Source: Oreocharis arfaki (Eukaryota; Chordata; Aves; Passeriformes; Paramythiidae). From it: DNA of 64,000 nucleotides. Positions 1-13,830 of the stretch are shown piece after piece. Where the stretch lies: NCBI GenBank assembly GCA_013398015.1, contig VZRR01007600.1:620001-684000 (forward strand). The letters are read 5' to 3'. The notes under the pieces are model-generated. The model did not search any database and was not told where the DNA came from. It worked only from the letters and a program-made list of their open reading frames with translations. Numbering within the stretch: position 1 is the stretch's first letter; each line of letters begins with the position of its first letter. Made by a program: the position numbers and the translations under genes.

Positions 1-3000
1 TTTTCCCTGGCAGATTTGGCTTGATAGAATCTGTGTGGTGGTCAAAACCTTACCGTGGCAGGGCTCAGATCCTACTTAAAAATTTCCTCATTGCCCTGAC
101 TACTAATGTCTCCAAACAGCCTCATGCAGATACAACACAATGTGCAGAGCTTCCAGTAAGTTATTTCTGTAGCAAGCACTTCTCTTTGGTGGAGCTGGCT
201 GGGACCTCCCTCAATCCAGAGCTTTTCCAAATGCTTCATTTTCATCACTGTGCCACAAGCACTGTAACAAACCTCATGGCCTTTTTTGGAGGGGGAGATG
301 GCAGTTAAAATTATAATCTAACCCATGTAATGAATGGGCTCCCCTGGCTGGTAAACAGTGATTTCTGCCTGGGGAGAGCAGAGTTCTTTACAGGCTTCAG
401 GGCAAAATTAATTTTGTGCAAGGGTGTAATGTCAGGTCTATAGTCTGCTTAATTTCCACGTTTGCTTGTTATATAACATTTAAGGGGCACTTCAATTGTG
501 CAAAGCTCCTGATCTGGCCTTTTGACTTTCGCTGGCTAATTTAGGATCAAAATACTAAATTTTAAGGTCATGGCAAAATACAAAGAAAGTCTAAGAATAG
601 AAGTCAGTTCCTATCAGTTCCTAAACCCCGAGACCTTACGTATCCTTGTACATAAAGATACTCACTTCCTGTGCTGAAACTGTTCAACATTTTCTATAGA
701 AGCTTTTCAGATCTTTTTTTTTAAGGCATTTCTACAGATTTCAGAAGGTTCTTAATATCTTTTTAGCATTTTTTCAAATTGATTTCTGATTACTTTCTCC
801 CTAATTGTATATTCCACAGCTGCAAACTTGACAAGGCAAACAGCAGGAATCTGCTCATCTTCTTGGGCTCCCTTTACTCTTAGAAGGTGCATTTCATTCA
901 TATAGAGATGTAATTAACAACCTTCTGGCTTCTCCATGCAAGCTCAGCTTCTGACTGATCATTACCAGAAACAACAGGTTGTTCTCTCTAACAACAATTT
1001 CATTTGCATTTAATTATGCTGTATTAGGTGACATTGAAGGTGACACTAGGAAAGGTAAAATAGTTCTGTATTGATTCAGTTCAGCTGTTTCTAATGAGGT
1101 AGATTGTGCTACAGGATGTTTCCAAAGACATATGTAGTGCCTCTCCTAAGAAGTGGGAAGCTGTGTGATGTTTGCTTTCACTGTAACGAGAATGTTCTGA
1201 ACTTTCTTGTTTGCAGGGATTTACTCCAATTACCTTCCTCTAATTCCAGGTGGAGTATTTTTTCCAGACTATCTCTTATTTTCCTAAGCAAAAGTTAGTG
1301 TTTAAATCCATAGGAAATGGTCTTCATGCTATCTTCCAGCTGATGATGCTTTGGATAACTTTCTTCAGTAAAGATGTAGCTAGTAGAGATGTAAGCTGCA
1401 AAACAAGGTTTCCTTTAGAGCAGTTTCTGTCTTAGCTTCCCTTAATTTTAAGTAACCCCACATCTCTTGAAACATTATCCAGAATGCTTAAGTCAGTGAA
1501 TCTTCCCATCGATGTCAGTGGTCTTTCTCCCTGTCGGCTAGTGACTCAGTCATTTAGTACTTAAAAAGCTGTGAAATAATTGAGTTTGTATCAGCATGAC
1601 ATGCCTATTACTTGCTTGTTACAGCATCAAAGACTTAGAGAGCCCGGGGTGGTGCAGAAGCATCCCATTGGGCTGCTGGATTCTGTCTGCTTTGCAACAG
1701 GAGCAGTCCCTTGCCACTGCTCCCTCTTCAGCTCCAGCAGGACTTACTTTCCCGAGGTATGTTTGCCCCAAAGCCACAGATTTTGCTATTGATCTTTGAT
1801 GTCGTTCACACACTGTATGATGTTTAGTGGAAGGAGAAGCAGAACTGCACCCAAAGGTGTATGAGCATCAAATGCAGCTGCAGAGGTACAGGACCTACTC
1901 TTTCCTGCTATTTCTCAACCACTACTTGTTATGTATTAGTCCCCATTCCCAAAGATAAATAAAATGACAAACCACTTTAAAAAGTAGCTACACTGAATAT
2001 TGCTATTGAAAGAATAAATTTTAAAATGTATTAGAAGTGTTGGGATAGACAAAAGAGTCAGTATTTTTAATGATGTGGATATGAATGAGAGCTCAGGAAC
2101 AGAGCAGACTTGTGCTGGGAATAGCCATGCTGGAAAACCCAGTATAATGAGTGAAACAGGAAATACTTTCCCATATGAAACAAAGAATTCTTTCAGAGTT
2201 TATAGTTCTTCTCTTTTTACTGAAGTCCCTGATCAAGTGCAGGACTGAGTATTACTGTGTGCATCAGCTTTTACATTTCTTCATGCTGTTTTCAGAATAA
2301 CCAGCAGTGAAGAAGTTAAAAATCTGTCATACTTTTACTTTTTATGAGCTGTGGTAGCTCAACAAAGGAGTCAGGAGCAAATTCAGTGGCTCCTTTCACA
2401 CAGTGTAAGTAGAAGCTTTATTCCAGCTAGTTCTGGCCTGACATTTACTTCAAGTACTTATCTCTGGGAGCATACCAGGAAGGAAACTATAAAAATACAT
2501 TTGAGGATCTTGTCAAGTTAAATGTGGTCGACAAAAAATAAGCCTCTGCTGATACTTCAGTGCATTCCATAAACTCACCCTGTTGGCCAGTCGTGTTTTC
2601 CCCATATCAAAATCAGACACTCTTCTTGAATTTTAGGTTTAAATTTATAGGTCTATTCTCCCTGTTGCTTTCCTATCACTATACTTTTCTGTAAGGTTCA
2701 GAGTGATAACTCCTCCACGTATTTCAAAGGAAGAAAATCCATCTAGTTCTTTCTTCGTAAATACCTGTTTAACTCCAGTAGACCCAGGCATATGTGCACA
2801 GCAGAGCAGGGTTTCACAGTGCAGGAAGTCAAATCAATTGAGACCCTGTGTCAGAATTAGGAAACAAAGATTTAAATAATATAAACTTCAGTTCTAGTGG
2901 CATTTGTAGAAACGAAATGGAAATTATTAGACTGCCTTAATGACAACAAACTTCGTATGGCACAACCACATGTACATGCTTATATTTGTATAGTTCAGCT

Positions 3001-6000
3001 TCTTGCTCGCCTTATCCTTTGTGTGGAAAGAGAGCAACTCACACAATAACTGTGCACTGCAATGGCAAGGTGTGAAGGGATAAAATCTGTGGTCTAGTAA
3101 CCACTCTGTGGTGTGTAGCTGGAAAGCTGTGAGTCAGGCAGTCTTGGTGAATCCAGAAGACTTTAGGGAAATGGGACATGGGTTCTGCACCTTCCACATT
3201 GACTTCCTACCCTCTGGCCAGATGCAGCCTTGCTCTGACATTTGAGGGGTTCTAGACAGCTTTTAAAGAGTCTGACAGTGAAATGAGAAAACATGATTTG
3301 AGCACATAGGTGTCCAGTTTAGGGTGACTGAATTGCTCTATGCCCTCTCTCCTCTGCACTAGTAAATACCCACAGACTTCAATGGGAATTTACATACTCA
3401 CAGATTGATTCAGTTGATAAACAGAGCCATATAATGCAACTCATGTAAGATGCACTAGCTCATCCCACCCAGTTTGCCCTGCTGCTCCAGGTACACATGA
3501 GGCTCCCACTGGTGACAGCTGCCCAGCCTGCATGGGAGGGTAGTTCACATAACCACAGCTCAGCAAATGAGCAGCTCTGGTTGCTCCAGAAACACACAGT
3601 CAAGCAACTGTATCATGCCCTTAGCTTACATTCAGATGCTTACATTTGGAAGTTTGAAGAGAATTAGATGAATTCTATGTTTTGTTGGAACACACCTTAC
3701 CTGCCTCAATTGTGGCCAGGGAAATGCCAGAGCACTGTTAACTGATGATGAGTTTTCATTTCAGTGCCTACTGTGCAGAGCTAGATACTGAAGTTTTGCT
3801 GCAAACCAGATGTAGGTGCCACATGGATTTCTGGCATGGTTGCTGAGCTTTGTCGATAGTGTTTTTTACTCATTTGACAGAGTAGAATGGATATGACATG
3901 ATATTTCACAGTGACTTAGAGACAAGTCCCCACCTCAAGAAGCTTAACTGACACAAGGAGTTTAAAATATATTAATTTCCATTGCTTGTGGGAACCTTAA
4001 GATGTATAGCTTTTGCTTCATTTTCTACCAAAAAAAAGCCTTATCTTTGTCTAAAAGCTGACACATAATATGTTAGCTGTTCCTGGAGAGCAGAAGCCAG
4101 TTGCAGCCTGCATTGTGCCATCCAGTGTATAGAACTATCTGTCTTTTAAACACGGGCCAGGTGGTGGAAAGTTGTGGGAAAAGAAGTAAAGCAAAAGCTG
4201 GACCTTCAGTGGAAAACAATCATGAAAGTGACTGCAGAACTACAGACAGGAGCTCCCACAAGCTCATGCAGGCTGCAGCTCAATCCATTCCTGTCCTGAG
4301 CCTCAATCTTCTGCAGTGTCTGCAACATTGATTATTACAGCTTAACATGTGCAGAGCCATAGGAGGAAAGTGCTCTTTATTCGCCTGAACAGCTAGAGGG
4401 GGACTCAGCATGCAGCATGTTACTCTAAAGTCTGGTTAGCAGTTAGTTTTTTAAAGAACTCCATAAATAGACCTCCTCTTCAAAGCCATGAACAAAGTAC
4501 ATTGTGGAGGTACGGAACCCACAGAGGTTCAATTCAGACACACAGCAGAAGGCTTCAGCCAGCAGCAGCCAGTCACAGAACATTTCTCATGTTTGTCAAA
4601 ATCACAAGAGTATTGTAACTAAAATGTGAATTTTCAGCTTTGTCATACTTATAATTTGACCCAAGGAATATTTACCTCTTCCTCACAGCAACTTTCCTTG
4701 TCCTCTCCCTCTTAAAGCAAAAGTAGACCAAATATTTCCTATTCAAGTACTCAAGCATTCAAATTACATTAAAAGTTAACACCTATTTTAAGCCACTTGC
4801 TGATCAAGAACTCAGAGTTTTATCCCACAAAATGCTAATTTAAGGTGAATTGAAATTTTTCATGCTTCTATAGAAACAGAAAGCAAGTGTTAGGAGACCA
4901 GCAAACCTCACAAGATTCTAACTCCGTTATTCTGGACTGGAAACTGCCTACAGTCACTTTCACCTTCACAATAACCTTGAGAGAAATTTTCAAGCTGATG
5001 ATAACTGGAATTTCAGAATATTTTATACAGAGAAATAGACCTTTCACCAAAGCACAAGGCAATCACAACCTAAGCTGTAAGACATCCCCACTGAGACTTT
5101 GAGTATATACCCTATTACCTTTTTGTGGAAGTTACTATAAGAAATTAAAATTTGATAAGTAAATACGATGATCTTCTTTATCTTGTAAGTTAGTCTTAGA
5201 AAGACTCTTTTATCTAGTCAGGACTTTAAGGGAAAATGTTCTAAATTTTTTTCGGTCTCAACTCTTACACTGTGAGCAAAACTGCATCGATAATTTTTAG
5301 CATCTTCTGTCAGCAAAATAGAGAAAATATGATGTGCCTTCCTCTACCTACACAAGAAACTAATGGCCGTAGAAATGGAGTACTGCATACCAAAAGCTCA
5401 CATGAAATCGCTCATAATCATTCCCCCAGAATCATTAACATTTTGAATAATTAATAAATTCAAGAAAATTACAATCTGTTCAAAGACAATCCTTGAAAAA
5501 AGCCTAAGTATGCCAAACAAGTTATTCATCATAAATTACTGCTCTACTGATGCAGTTACATTGCATAAAATGAAGCAGTCAACCCTTTAAGAACCAAATG
5601 TTTCACTACCCTTTCTAATGGGTGGCAAACAGATGAAATGAAGCACACAGAGAGAAGTAACAGAGGAGAAACCTTGCAGTGACAGGAGATTATCTTCAAC
5701 ATATATTACATTTCCTATATTGGGAATGCTGAAGTTCTTTCTGAGTAGAATAATAAAAAAATAGTAAGGTAACACCAGAGCAAGAGGGATGCTGAGACCT
5801 GAATGAGTGTCAGTATGAATTTTCATTAGGCACAGCTGGAAGGTCTGAGAATGTGTTGTGTAACCAAGCCTATGAAAATTAAACAGTGTGAAAACTGCTG
5901 ACACAACAACTGAGCTGCTTATACCAAAGGCAGCCCCACAGCTGGTGTACAACAGCACACACCCCCGCACAGACCAGTGAACACCAGTTGATTCAGAGGT

Positions 6001-7651
6001 CACCAAAGGCATTTTTTTAAAAAACCTTCAGAGACTGAAAAGTGGGCAAAGTTTAAAGTTGCCGTAAAAATTGCAGGTTTATAAACTGCGGTCGAATCCT
6101 TTCTCGTGTATGAATGATAGACTTTAATGAAATGTGGCATTTTCTTCCACAATATACTATAAAAAATACTGGGTGAAATAAAGGTAATATCTGAGAAGCT
6201 GTCATCCTCCTGGTCTTTTGTTAACAAAACACAGACACTAGTCAGATGTTGCCTTTTAAGTTTAAATCAGAGCAGACATTCACATTCTTAAGGGTATTTT
6301 TACAGTGCTTTGTCCTACTGTCAGATATGAAATGTGTGCAACCTGTAAATGAGTAACCGAATATGCCCTGGGACAATTTCAGTGTGTTTCTATTTCTCAG
6401 ATTTCTACATCATTTCTGTAATTCAGGTTTTGATTCCATATTCCAGACGTACCTAGCCATCGCCCCTGCGCTGGCTTTATGCATCAGAAAAGTAGGCATT
6501 TGCAGAGGGGATCCGAGTGTTAGGGCTGGCCAAAGAGCCTTGTCCTCTCTTCACTGCCTTGTGCAGCTACATCTCTGTAAAACTCATCTGGCTTCTACTG
6601 CTTAGAGAAGGGTGGATGAGGCAGGGAGGTGTTGAGGTGGCTGCCACCCCCATTCCTTACATCTCTTCAGTGGCAGCAAACACATCTCCCAAAGGCTATT
6701 CCCCCTAATCTGGTTCACCTTCCACGTGAAGTTTATCCTTAGGCTTTACAATCCTTCTCCCCTGGGAAATGTCCTGGCCCACACTCAGATCACCACTCCT
6801 CCATTGTGCCTGTTTTGCTGAGAAGTCATCAGTGCTCTGTGCTGTTTGACAAGCTCAAAAAACAAAGTTAGGAGAAGTTCTTAGGAGTCTGGTTCTGCTT
6901 CCAAATCTTTAAAAAAAGTAAATTGACATCTACTTTTCATTCCCAAAGCATACAAAATCATTTTTGTAGTGGACTTTACCCTTGACTAATAAGATTCTAC
7001 CTAAAGTAATTTCACCAGAACAGCATCAAATGCAGAAAACCCAAGAAAGATCCCTGGCTTTTTTCCCATCAAATATCAGTAGTTAATAATTTTATAAAAT
7101 TTTGCCTGGTTGTAAGATAAATGGTTGATTCTTCTAAGGGAAGAGAGCTTGCAAGTGATATGCCTTCAGGTGAATGGAAACTTGAGTCACATCTGGGTGA
7201 TCTTCATTCCTAATAGCCATGTCTGCACTACGTGGACCAGAGGATCTGCTGCCACACATCATGGCTGTCTCCATGCTTGCACAACCAAGATTTCTTTCCC
7301 AAAGCAACCAGTAGGCACAAAGGGGTGGTGCACACCAACGCAGGATGCCTCCCTACAGGCCAGATGTTGTCCATCTGTGCACCTCAGCAGGTTACTGAGG
7401 ATCACCCTGTGCAGCAAGAGGGACAAACCCAATGTACCTGTCCTTCATCTGGAAGCAGCAGTCATATAAGAAAGCAGGAAGAGATAAAGGTGTACTCCAG
7501 AAGTTACCAAGTCTGAGATTCAAAGAGCTTCAGCAACCAGCTTGGGCACTGAAGAAAGTACCACAAACACAGCAGCGCTTTAACATAGGTACTGGTTAAT
7601 AAATTAATTAACTTACTATTACCTGAAGTTAAGCATTACCTTACTAATTAT
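1..7651. other. AT-rich non-coding sequence, no gene recognised
   Basis: No reading frame here looks like a conserved protein. The longest frames (for example about 140 codons on the minus strand at 5587-6012) have low-complexity, mixed amino-acid content and no recognisable motif, as expected by chance. I saw no clear CR1 or LTR similarity and no long tandem repeat. The stretch around 4600-5500 is A-rich on the + strand. It is most simply intergenic or intronic DNA. Confidence 0.6.
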
Positions 7652-8059
7652 CTGAATGAGGGCTGGGGGAGTTGGTGTTTTCAGCCTGGAGAAGAGAAGG
7701 CTGCAGGCAGACATTATAGCTGCCTTCCAGTACCTAAAGCGGCCCTGCAAGACAGCTGCAGAGGGAGTTATTACAAGGGTCTGTAGTGATAGGACAAGGG
7801 GCAGTGGCTTTGAACTGCGAAAGAGTAGGTTTAGATTAGACGTAAGGAAGGAGTTCTTGACTGTGAGGATGCTGAGACACTGGCACAGGTTGCCCAGAGA
7901 AGCTGTGGATGTCCCATACCTGGAACTGTTTGGATGGGGCTGGATGGGGCTTTGAACAACATGATCTAGCGGAAGATGTCCCTGCCCATTGCAGCAGAGT
8001 AAAGCTAGATGAAGGATGTCTCTTCCAACCCAAACCATTCTGTGATTCCATGATTCTGG
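7652..8059 (+). mobile_element. CR1 LINE, 5'-truncated 3' end
   Basis: This is the 3' part of a chicken-repeat-1 (CR1) non-LTR retrotransposon in + orientation. The + frame from 7656 still reads like the C-terminal part of CR1 ORF2: FSLEKRRLQ, then AFQYLK, CSDRTRG, RFRLDVRKEF and HWHRLPREAVD in the usual order. The short 3' UTR follows and ends with the typical CR1 tail, CCATTCTGTGATTCCATGATTCTG. The reverse transcriptase and endonuclease parts are missing, as in most CR1 copies, which are 5'-truncated during insertion. A local 10-bp duplication (GGATGGGGCT twice, near 7931-7950) disrupts the end of the frame. The copy is not functional. Confidence 0.93.
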
Positions 8060-11000
8060 GGCTATCTATATAAGGGAATCATCTTTACCTCACAACATTC
8101 TTTATGTTAGTAGCTTCCTTCAGCACCTGTAATCAGCAGATAGTGTCTCCATGGCCCAGAGATAGTCCAGTGCTGTTGGTGGAGGCTCCAAGCCTAAACG
8201 CTTCCTGTCTGCACGTCTCACTGAAAAGGATTTTCCACTCTCCACTCACCCCGAACATTTAGCACAGAGATGATAAATGCAAATAACCTTGAAGTGGTCA
8301 TAGGTTCAAGTGTTTCCTCACATAAATTTTTTTGTGGATTTGAATTTATAAGGAAGCCATTTACCAGTTTGTGGTAAAGGAGGTATTGGCCTGTTGAACA
8401 CAAGCAAATAATCAAGATAAGAAACATTTTGTTCTGCTGTACATCTCTGTCTTCATACATTGCCAGGAGATGGTAATGAGCAGTGAGTCATGAGTAGAGT
8501 TTCACTGGAATGAAAAATGGCAGAAATAGAACAGAAAGTACACCCTATCCTTTCAAGATCCCCCGTCCCGTAAACACCATAGTTTCATTAATTAGGATTT
8601 GAATGTAAATTATTGTGATTATTGCAAATTAATGCTGGGAACCAGTCCAACAGACTCGTCCAATAGGTGTCAATGAGAATGCCAAGGCACAAATATATAC
8701 TTTTCCCCATATTGCCACTGGGAGTCTCATCTCCATCCATGGTTCCCCAGTATGTGCAGGCTCCTGGAGAGGCATTTAGCATCATGCCTCCAGCAGCTTT
8801 GAGGCCTTAAGACAATGAAAGAATGAGGTGCAGCAATATTTAAGTTTATTCCAAAAGTAGCAGACACATTTCTAATAGTGCTTTGGTAAGCATCCAGTAG
8901 GTATTCCAGAAGAACTCCAGGTTAACTGGGAGTATCATCACCTGAAGTTATTCTCATTATTTGTGCTAAGATAGAGACCAGTGATTCCGGGTGTCAGAGA
9001 CTGTGGGAATAAACAGACCATCCCTTCTCTTAGCTCTCCTTTCTGCAAAAAATGAACTGTGCCAGGGTTCATTATATGAAGGTCATGTTCTGTCTGCAAG
9101 GCCTGAGGAGACTGGGAAGCCCTACTGGACAGCCTTTTGCTTGTCAAGCCCGTGATGTTAGAGCAGATCATCCTAGTTTGGAAGTAGGCATCCCTACTTC
9201 TAGAGCTCAGGTATTTTCTTGAAAGTGTCACACTGATCCTTAACAGCCAGTCACATCTGAAGAGTTCTTTGGGACAGCAGGAAAACAGGTTCTTTCCCTT
9301 TCCCTCTTCTCTGCCTTCTTTGCAGGAGGCAAACCTTTTGCTTCCTATGAACTTTTTAAGCAACAAGTTTTACTCTGTTCTTGACAATCTTTCTATTGCC
9401 AGAGAAATGTGACCCGTAGTTATCACCCGATTTAAAAGGAATGTACAAAATTTCCAACTTCCTTATGCTGCCAAATGCATGTATTTTTGTTCAAATACAT
9501 CACTGACAGGACAGTTAAGTAGCCTGTGTTTTCTGCAGCACATCTTCCAAGTATGCTCATCACCCTACAAGGCATCCTTCTATTGCAAGTGCCTACAAAA
9601 GCTTCCCAAACTAAATTGTCAGTGTCAGGTTCCCTGACTACTTATATGGCATTTTATTTGGTCTTGTCAGGACTCAACCCCACATCTCTATCTACTTCAC
9701 CCACTCTTCCCAATCTCTTGCACCTCAATGCCCCCACCTAAACTCTGTATTTTTTCATTCCTCCTCCTTTAGCTATGCTTCCACCAACCAGGACCCTGTA
9801 CATTTTCATTCACGCAAGGCAGACTGCTAGTCCTCAGGCCACAGTCTTGTCCTCATCCTGAGCCAGACTACGTCTGGCATCCTGGGCTAGAAGCACAATT
9901 TCAGGCTTCAAAGTGATGTACGTGTGAGGCAACCACAGCCACTGTGGCAGCTCAGAGCTCTGGCTATGCTGGTTTGCCAGTGGATGGAAATGCCTGGGTC
10001 ATGTCGCCTGAAAAGCCCACATGCAGTGAGCTGGTAGAGGCTGTGGCCACTGCTTCCCATTCAAACATTTCATATAACACTTGAGCAAGGTCTAGAGTGA
10101 TAGCTGGGAGAGCCACCAGCATGTAGTCTGTATTTCCTCGCCTGCAATGAACATCTGGATGTGATCTGAGGGGAATCTCGGCTTCTTAACTCTACGTAGT
10201 GATCACTCCCACCTCTGAAGGGGCAGGCTGAGAAATCCTACTCTGCAGCTGACCTACTGCTCACCAGCACGAACAATCTTACAAGCTCTTAGCCAATGAG
10301 AAAACACAACAAATTTAATTAAGCTTTACAAACCTCCAGGGAATTAACAGAATCGTGTGGGGAAATCTGCCAGTTTTGTTCCACGTGCTGGGTTCAGCAG
10401 ATTTCTGATTGTGAGCAGCTGGTAGGATCAGTTCAACATCTGGTGGTTGGTCCTTTGAGCAAGACGTAGCCTGACATGTGGCAGATGCAGCACCAGAACT
10501 GTGTAACCTCCGGCTCACATCTCTCTGGGGCTGGCAACCCAGGCTATGAGAGCAGGGCTTGATCTCAGTGCCACACTGTAACCAGGAATATTCGTCAGCC
10601 ATCCTAAGTAGGCATCTTTGGAACTTGGATTTCCAGCCAAGATGCTGTTTGGAGACACAGCTGAAAAAAACTAATAACTGAGGTAGGAGAGAAAGTCCAG
10701 TTATCTTTATTTTGGTCTTTTCATACACCTTACCTGAAAGGCTTGCATCTTAGATTAATTATTTTTGGGGAGGTTCAATCAAAAAACTTTTGCAGAACTG
10801 TTAAGAAATTCACTAAAACCTGGAAAGAGAGACAAGCTGGTTAAATGGCACACTCCAAAAGTCACTCATTTGTTGTGACATAGGAGATGCAGATTCTTTC
10901 AAACTTGAGTTTGAAAGAACCTGCATGTCTTCATCAATGGCTTCACCATTTTGATCCTACAATTATCATTATTTTAGTGTTACTAGGGTGATAAAAATTA

Positions 11001-13315
11001 TAAGCACGGCATGATGTGTTGTTAGTGTGATCCAGGCAGCCATTAGCTGGTTCACTGTTCTAAATCTCAGTCTCAGTGTTTCTAACAGTTTGGTTATAGT
11101 CATGGATTATGATAGCATCCACACATCTACAGAATTGCAATAAATTTGAATTAAGCCTTTAACTACACTGTTTCAGACAGCTGGTCTTTTACTTTATATT
11201 TTGCTTCAGAAGAAATCATTAATATCTCTCACATAGGCACACTCTCTGTGCTGTTATAATGCTGTTATCCAAAACAGATTACAGAAGCAGGCTCATCAGC
11301 TGAACAATCTCGGTCTCATAATATCTTTTTCAGTATTGGAGAAAATTGTCTGGTTTATTAATGGCTGCTGTTTACCTAGAGTTTTTCTGCAGAAACAAAA
11401 TAATGCAGCTCTACTGCTATCTCTGTGTCAATATAAAGTATATTTTCATGGAGATATTACAGAAAAAGTAGTGTTCCTTATCATTTATTGTATCTCCATT
11501 ATCAAGTCCCAGCTGAAGTAAGGACCTCAGTGTACTGGATTGCAACCATGCAATAATATTTGTCTCCCACGTATTTTAATTCCCTATCATGTATTTTCCC
11601 TCTTGGAATACATATTGAAAGAACAGAAAATGAGGATGCATTCAGTATTCAAAAGGGAGATGTTGTTATTTATTTCAAAGGGATAAAAATGAGTTTGCAT
11701 CAAAGATATTTCTAGTTTCCTTTGTTATCACTTTATCTAGGCAGAGGAAATAGTTTCTAGTAGTTTTTATAGTTAACATTGGAAAAGCATCTATTTTGGT
11801 GTGAAATGTACATTTGAAAGCAGCATTTACTAACATACGCTGGTGGCCAAAAAGAATTTTAAGTACTTCAAGAAAATGTATTTTATTTTGAAATAATCAC
11901 TGAGAGGTGATGGCCAGATTTTACCAGGCTACCTTCAGTTCAGTTGAAAATAAAGATCAGTTCAGGCTATTTTTATAGTCCTTTTGTATAAATACAGCAT
12001 TTTCCAACAGAAAGTAAAATGGATTCAGGAAAAATTTTAAAAAACATTGTAAATAGACACTGATGTTTCCTTCAATTGGCTAAGTCATGGTTGTCCTGCT
12101 GCTATTTCTCTTTCCACTAATTTTGTTTACAGTTTCATTTTATAGGTATTTGCAGGAAGGAGAGCTTAGAAAACAACATTTGCACTATGGGCTGTTTCAG
12201 ATATTTTCATATTTGTACTAAATCAGATTGGGACCAATTTTTATGGGAATAAAACACAAAAAATTTCCATTGAGTAATGCAGAAAAGTTTGCTGAGTGTG
12301 CACTCATGGAACAATCAGGATTTGTTATAGCACTCTGGAGAAGGAATGCCCTGGGTCATGGTAACAAGGAATTTTGAAGCACTGAGGTTGTAGTTCAAAT
12401 TAAGAAAAGCCAAGCCAACCTAATTTATTTCCTTCTGTAGTGAAATAAGTCTGTAAATAAAATATTTTTTGGTGTGGTTCTGTCATTTTGCAGGAATAAT
12501 GGTTAAAATCCTGTTTGCCTGGGAAAATGCCTAATTGGGTCCAAAAGAAAGTGAATCTTAAAGCCACACATCGGCACATCCAAGGAAAATTAAGTTTTAA
12601 ATAAACCTAAGCATGTTAAGTACTCACTTGTCCAAGAAAGGACTAGTAACTGTGCCTTGCCCCAGCAGTGTTAGGTACATGTGTGAGAAAATTAAGCTTC
12701 AACCTGAGAACTCTTGTCAGTCAACATATAGGAGAAGTCAATTTGCAAAATAAAACAATCCAAGACATTTCACTAAACGGATTTGAAGAAATCATGATAT
12801 GCTCATAAAACTTCGGGGGGAAAAAGCCAGAAAGGCTTTATCTCTCACAAAATATATAGCTGCTATTCCTTCTATTGCCTTGGAAATAAAGTAGTTTCAT
12901 TTACAAGATATTGAACACATCATTATACTCCCTTTTGGAACAGAAGTTGCTCTTCTTCAGCTCATTTGACTGTTTTTATACTATAATTTAGGAATTCCAA
13001 CATAAATATTTAACCATAAGGAAATGTTGCAAGCAAAATATGATTTGTGTACAAAAATGCTTCAATTTAAAATAGAAGCAGTCCTCCTTTGACAAGGTTA
13101 AATGCAACTTTTAACACTCTAAGGATGCCAGCAGATAAAACACAGAAATAAAAAGCAAAGAGCCAAAAGACACATATGGAGTCAACAACGCTCTTTAAAA
13201 ACTCAGCAGAGGGGGCTGGCATTCTCACACATGGGAGAGCCTTCAGCAAGCCCTGCAGGTAATGGGTCTACAGCTCAGGCTTCTAGAATGGGAAACAGCA
13301 TCTGCTTTGCCCTGC
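8060..13315. other. Non-coding sequence, no gene recognised
   Basis: AT-rich DNA without a recognisable gene or dispersed repeat. Frames of 137-142 codons on the minus strand (8938-9366, 10315-10728) show no conserved domain and are within chance expectation. The one structured element I noted is the palindrome at 10887-10926, listed separately. The part from about 10700 to 13200 is especially AT-rich. Confidence 0.55.
10887..10926. repeat. Near-perfect 40-bp palindrome (hairpin)
   Basis: The left arm ATGCAGATTCTTTCAAACT (10887-10905) is the inverse complement of the right arm AGTTTGAAAGAACCTGCAT (10908-10926), except for one A.C mismatch (10893 against 10920). The two arms are separated by only two bases (TG). 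There are 12 uninterrupted pairs next to the loop and 6 more beyond the mismatch. On a minus-strand transcript the mismatch becomes a G.U wobble, so all 19 positions could pair. Nothing around it suggests a gene. The loop is too short for an ordinary microRNA precursor. Confidence 0.85.
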
Positions 13316-13830
13316 TGTCTTGGTTTTGCCAGGGATAGAGTTAATTTTTTCCTGGTAGCTGATACAGTGACGTGTTTGGGATGTAGTATGAGAATAATAC
13401 TGATAACACACTTTGTTGCTAAGTAGTGCTTATCTAAGTCAAGGACTTTTCAGCTTTCCGTGCTCTGCCAACAGACAGGTGCACATGGAACTGTGCGGGA
13501 GCAGGGCCAGAATGGATGACCTGGACTGGCCAAAGGGTTATTCCATACCACAGAACATCAAGATCAGCATGTAAACAGAGAGGAATTGGCTGGGAAGGCT
13601 AATCACTGTACAGGAATGGGCTGGGCATCAGTCAATGGTGGTGAGCAATTGGATTGTGCATCACGTGTTTCTCTTGGCTTTTATTATTCTCATTTTCTTA
13701 TCTGCTTTTTTATTGCTGTTGTTATTGGAATTATTGTTATTATATTTTACTTCAATTATTAAACTGCTCTTATTTCCACTAATGGATTTTACCTTCTTCT
13801 GATTCTCATTCGCATCCCACCAGGGAAAAG
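13316..13830 (+). mobile_element. Solo LTR of an endogenous retrovirus (ERVL-like), 3' end eroded
   Basis: This matches a long terminal repeat type that I recognise as dispersed in bird genomes. It begins TGTCTTGGTTTTGCCAGGGA and contains a block with TTGCTAAGTAGTGCTTATCT and a GTGAGCAATTGGATTGTGCA segment. It then passes into a T- and TTA-rich stretch with a polyadenylation-type ATTAAA at 13758-13763, which sets the + orientation. The position expected to hold the TATA box, about 13569-13576, is degenerate. After about 13830 the similarity stops, so the terminal few dozen bases of the LTR appear lost or too diverged to see. No internal gag, pol or env sequence is attached on either side, so this is a solo LTR. 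The family assignment is from memory and not from a database search. Confidence 0.75.

Noticed and set aside
5587..6012. 141-codon minus-strand frame with hydrophobic stretches
   Set aside because: The hydrophobic runs follow from T-rich codons. No conserved receptor or transporter motif is present.
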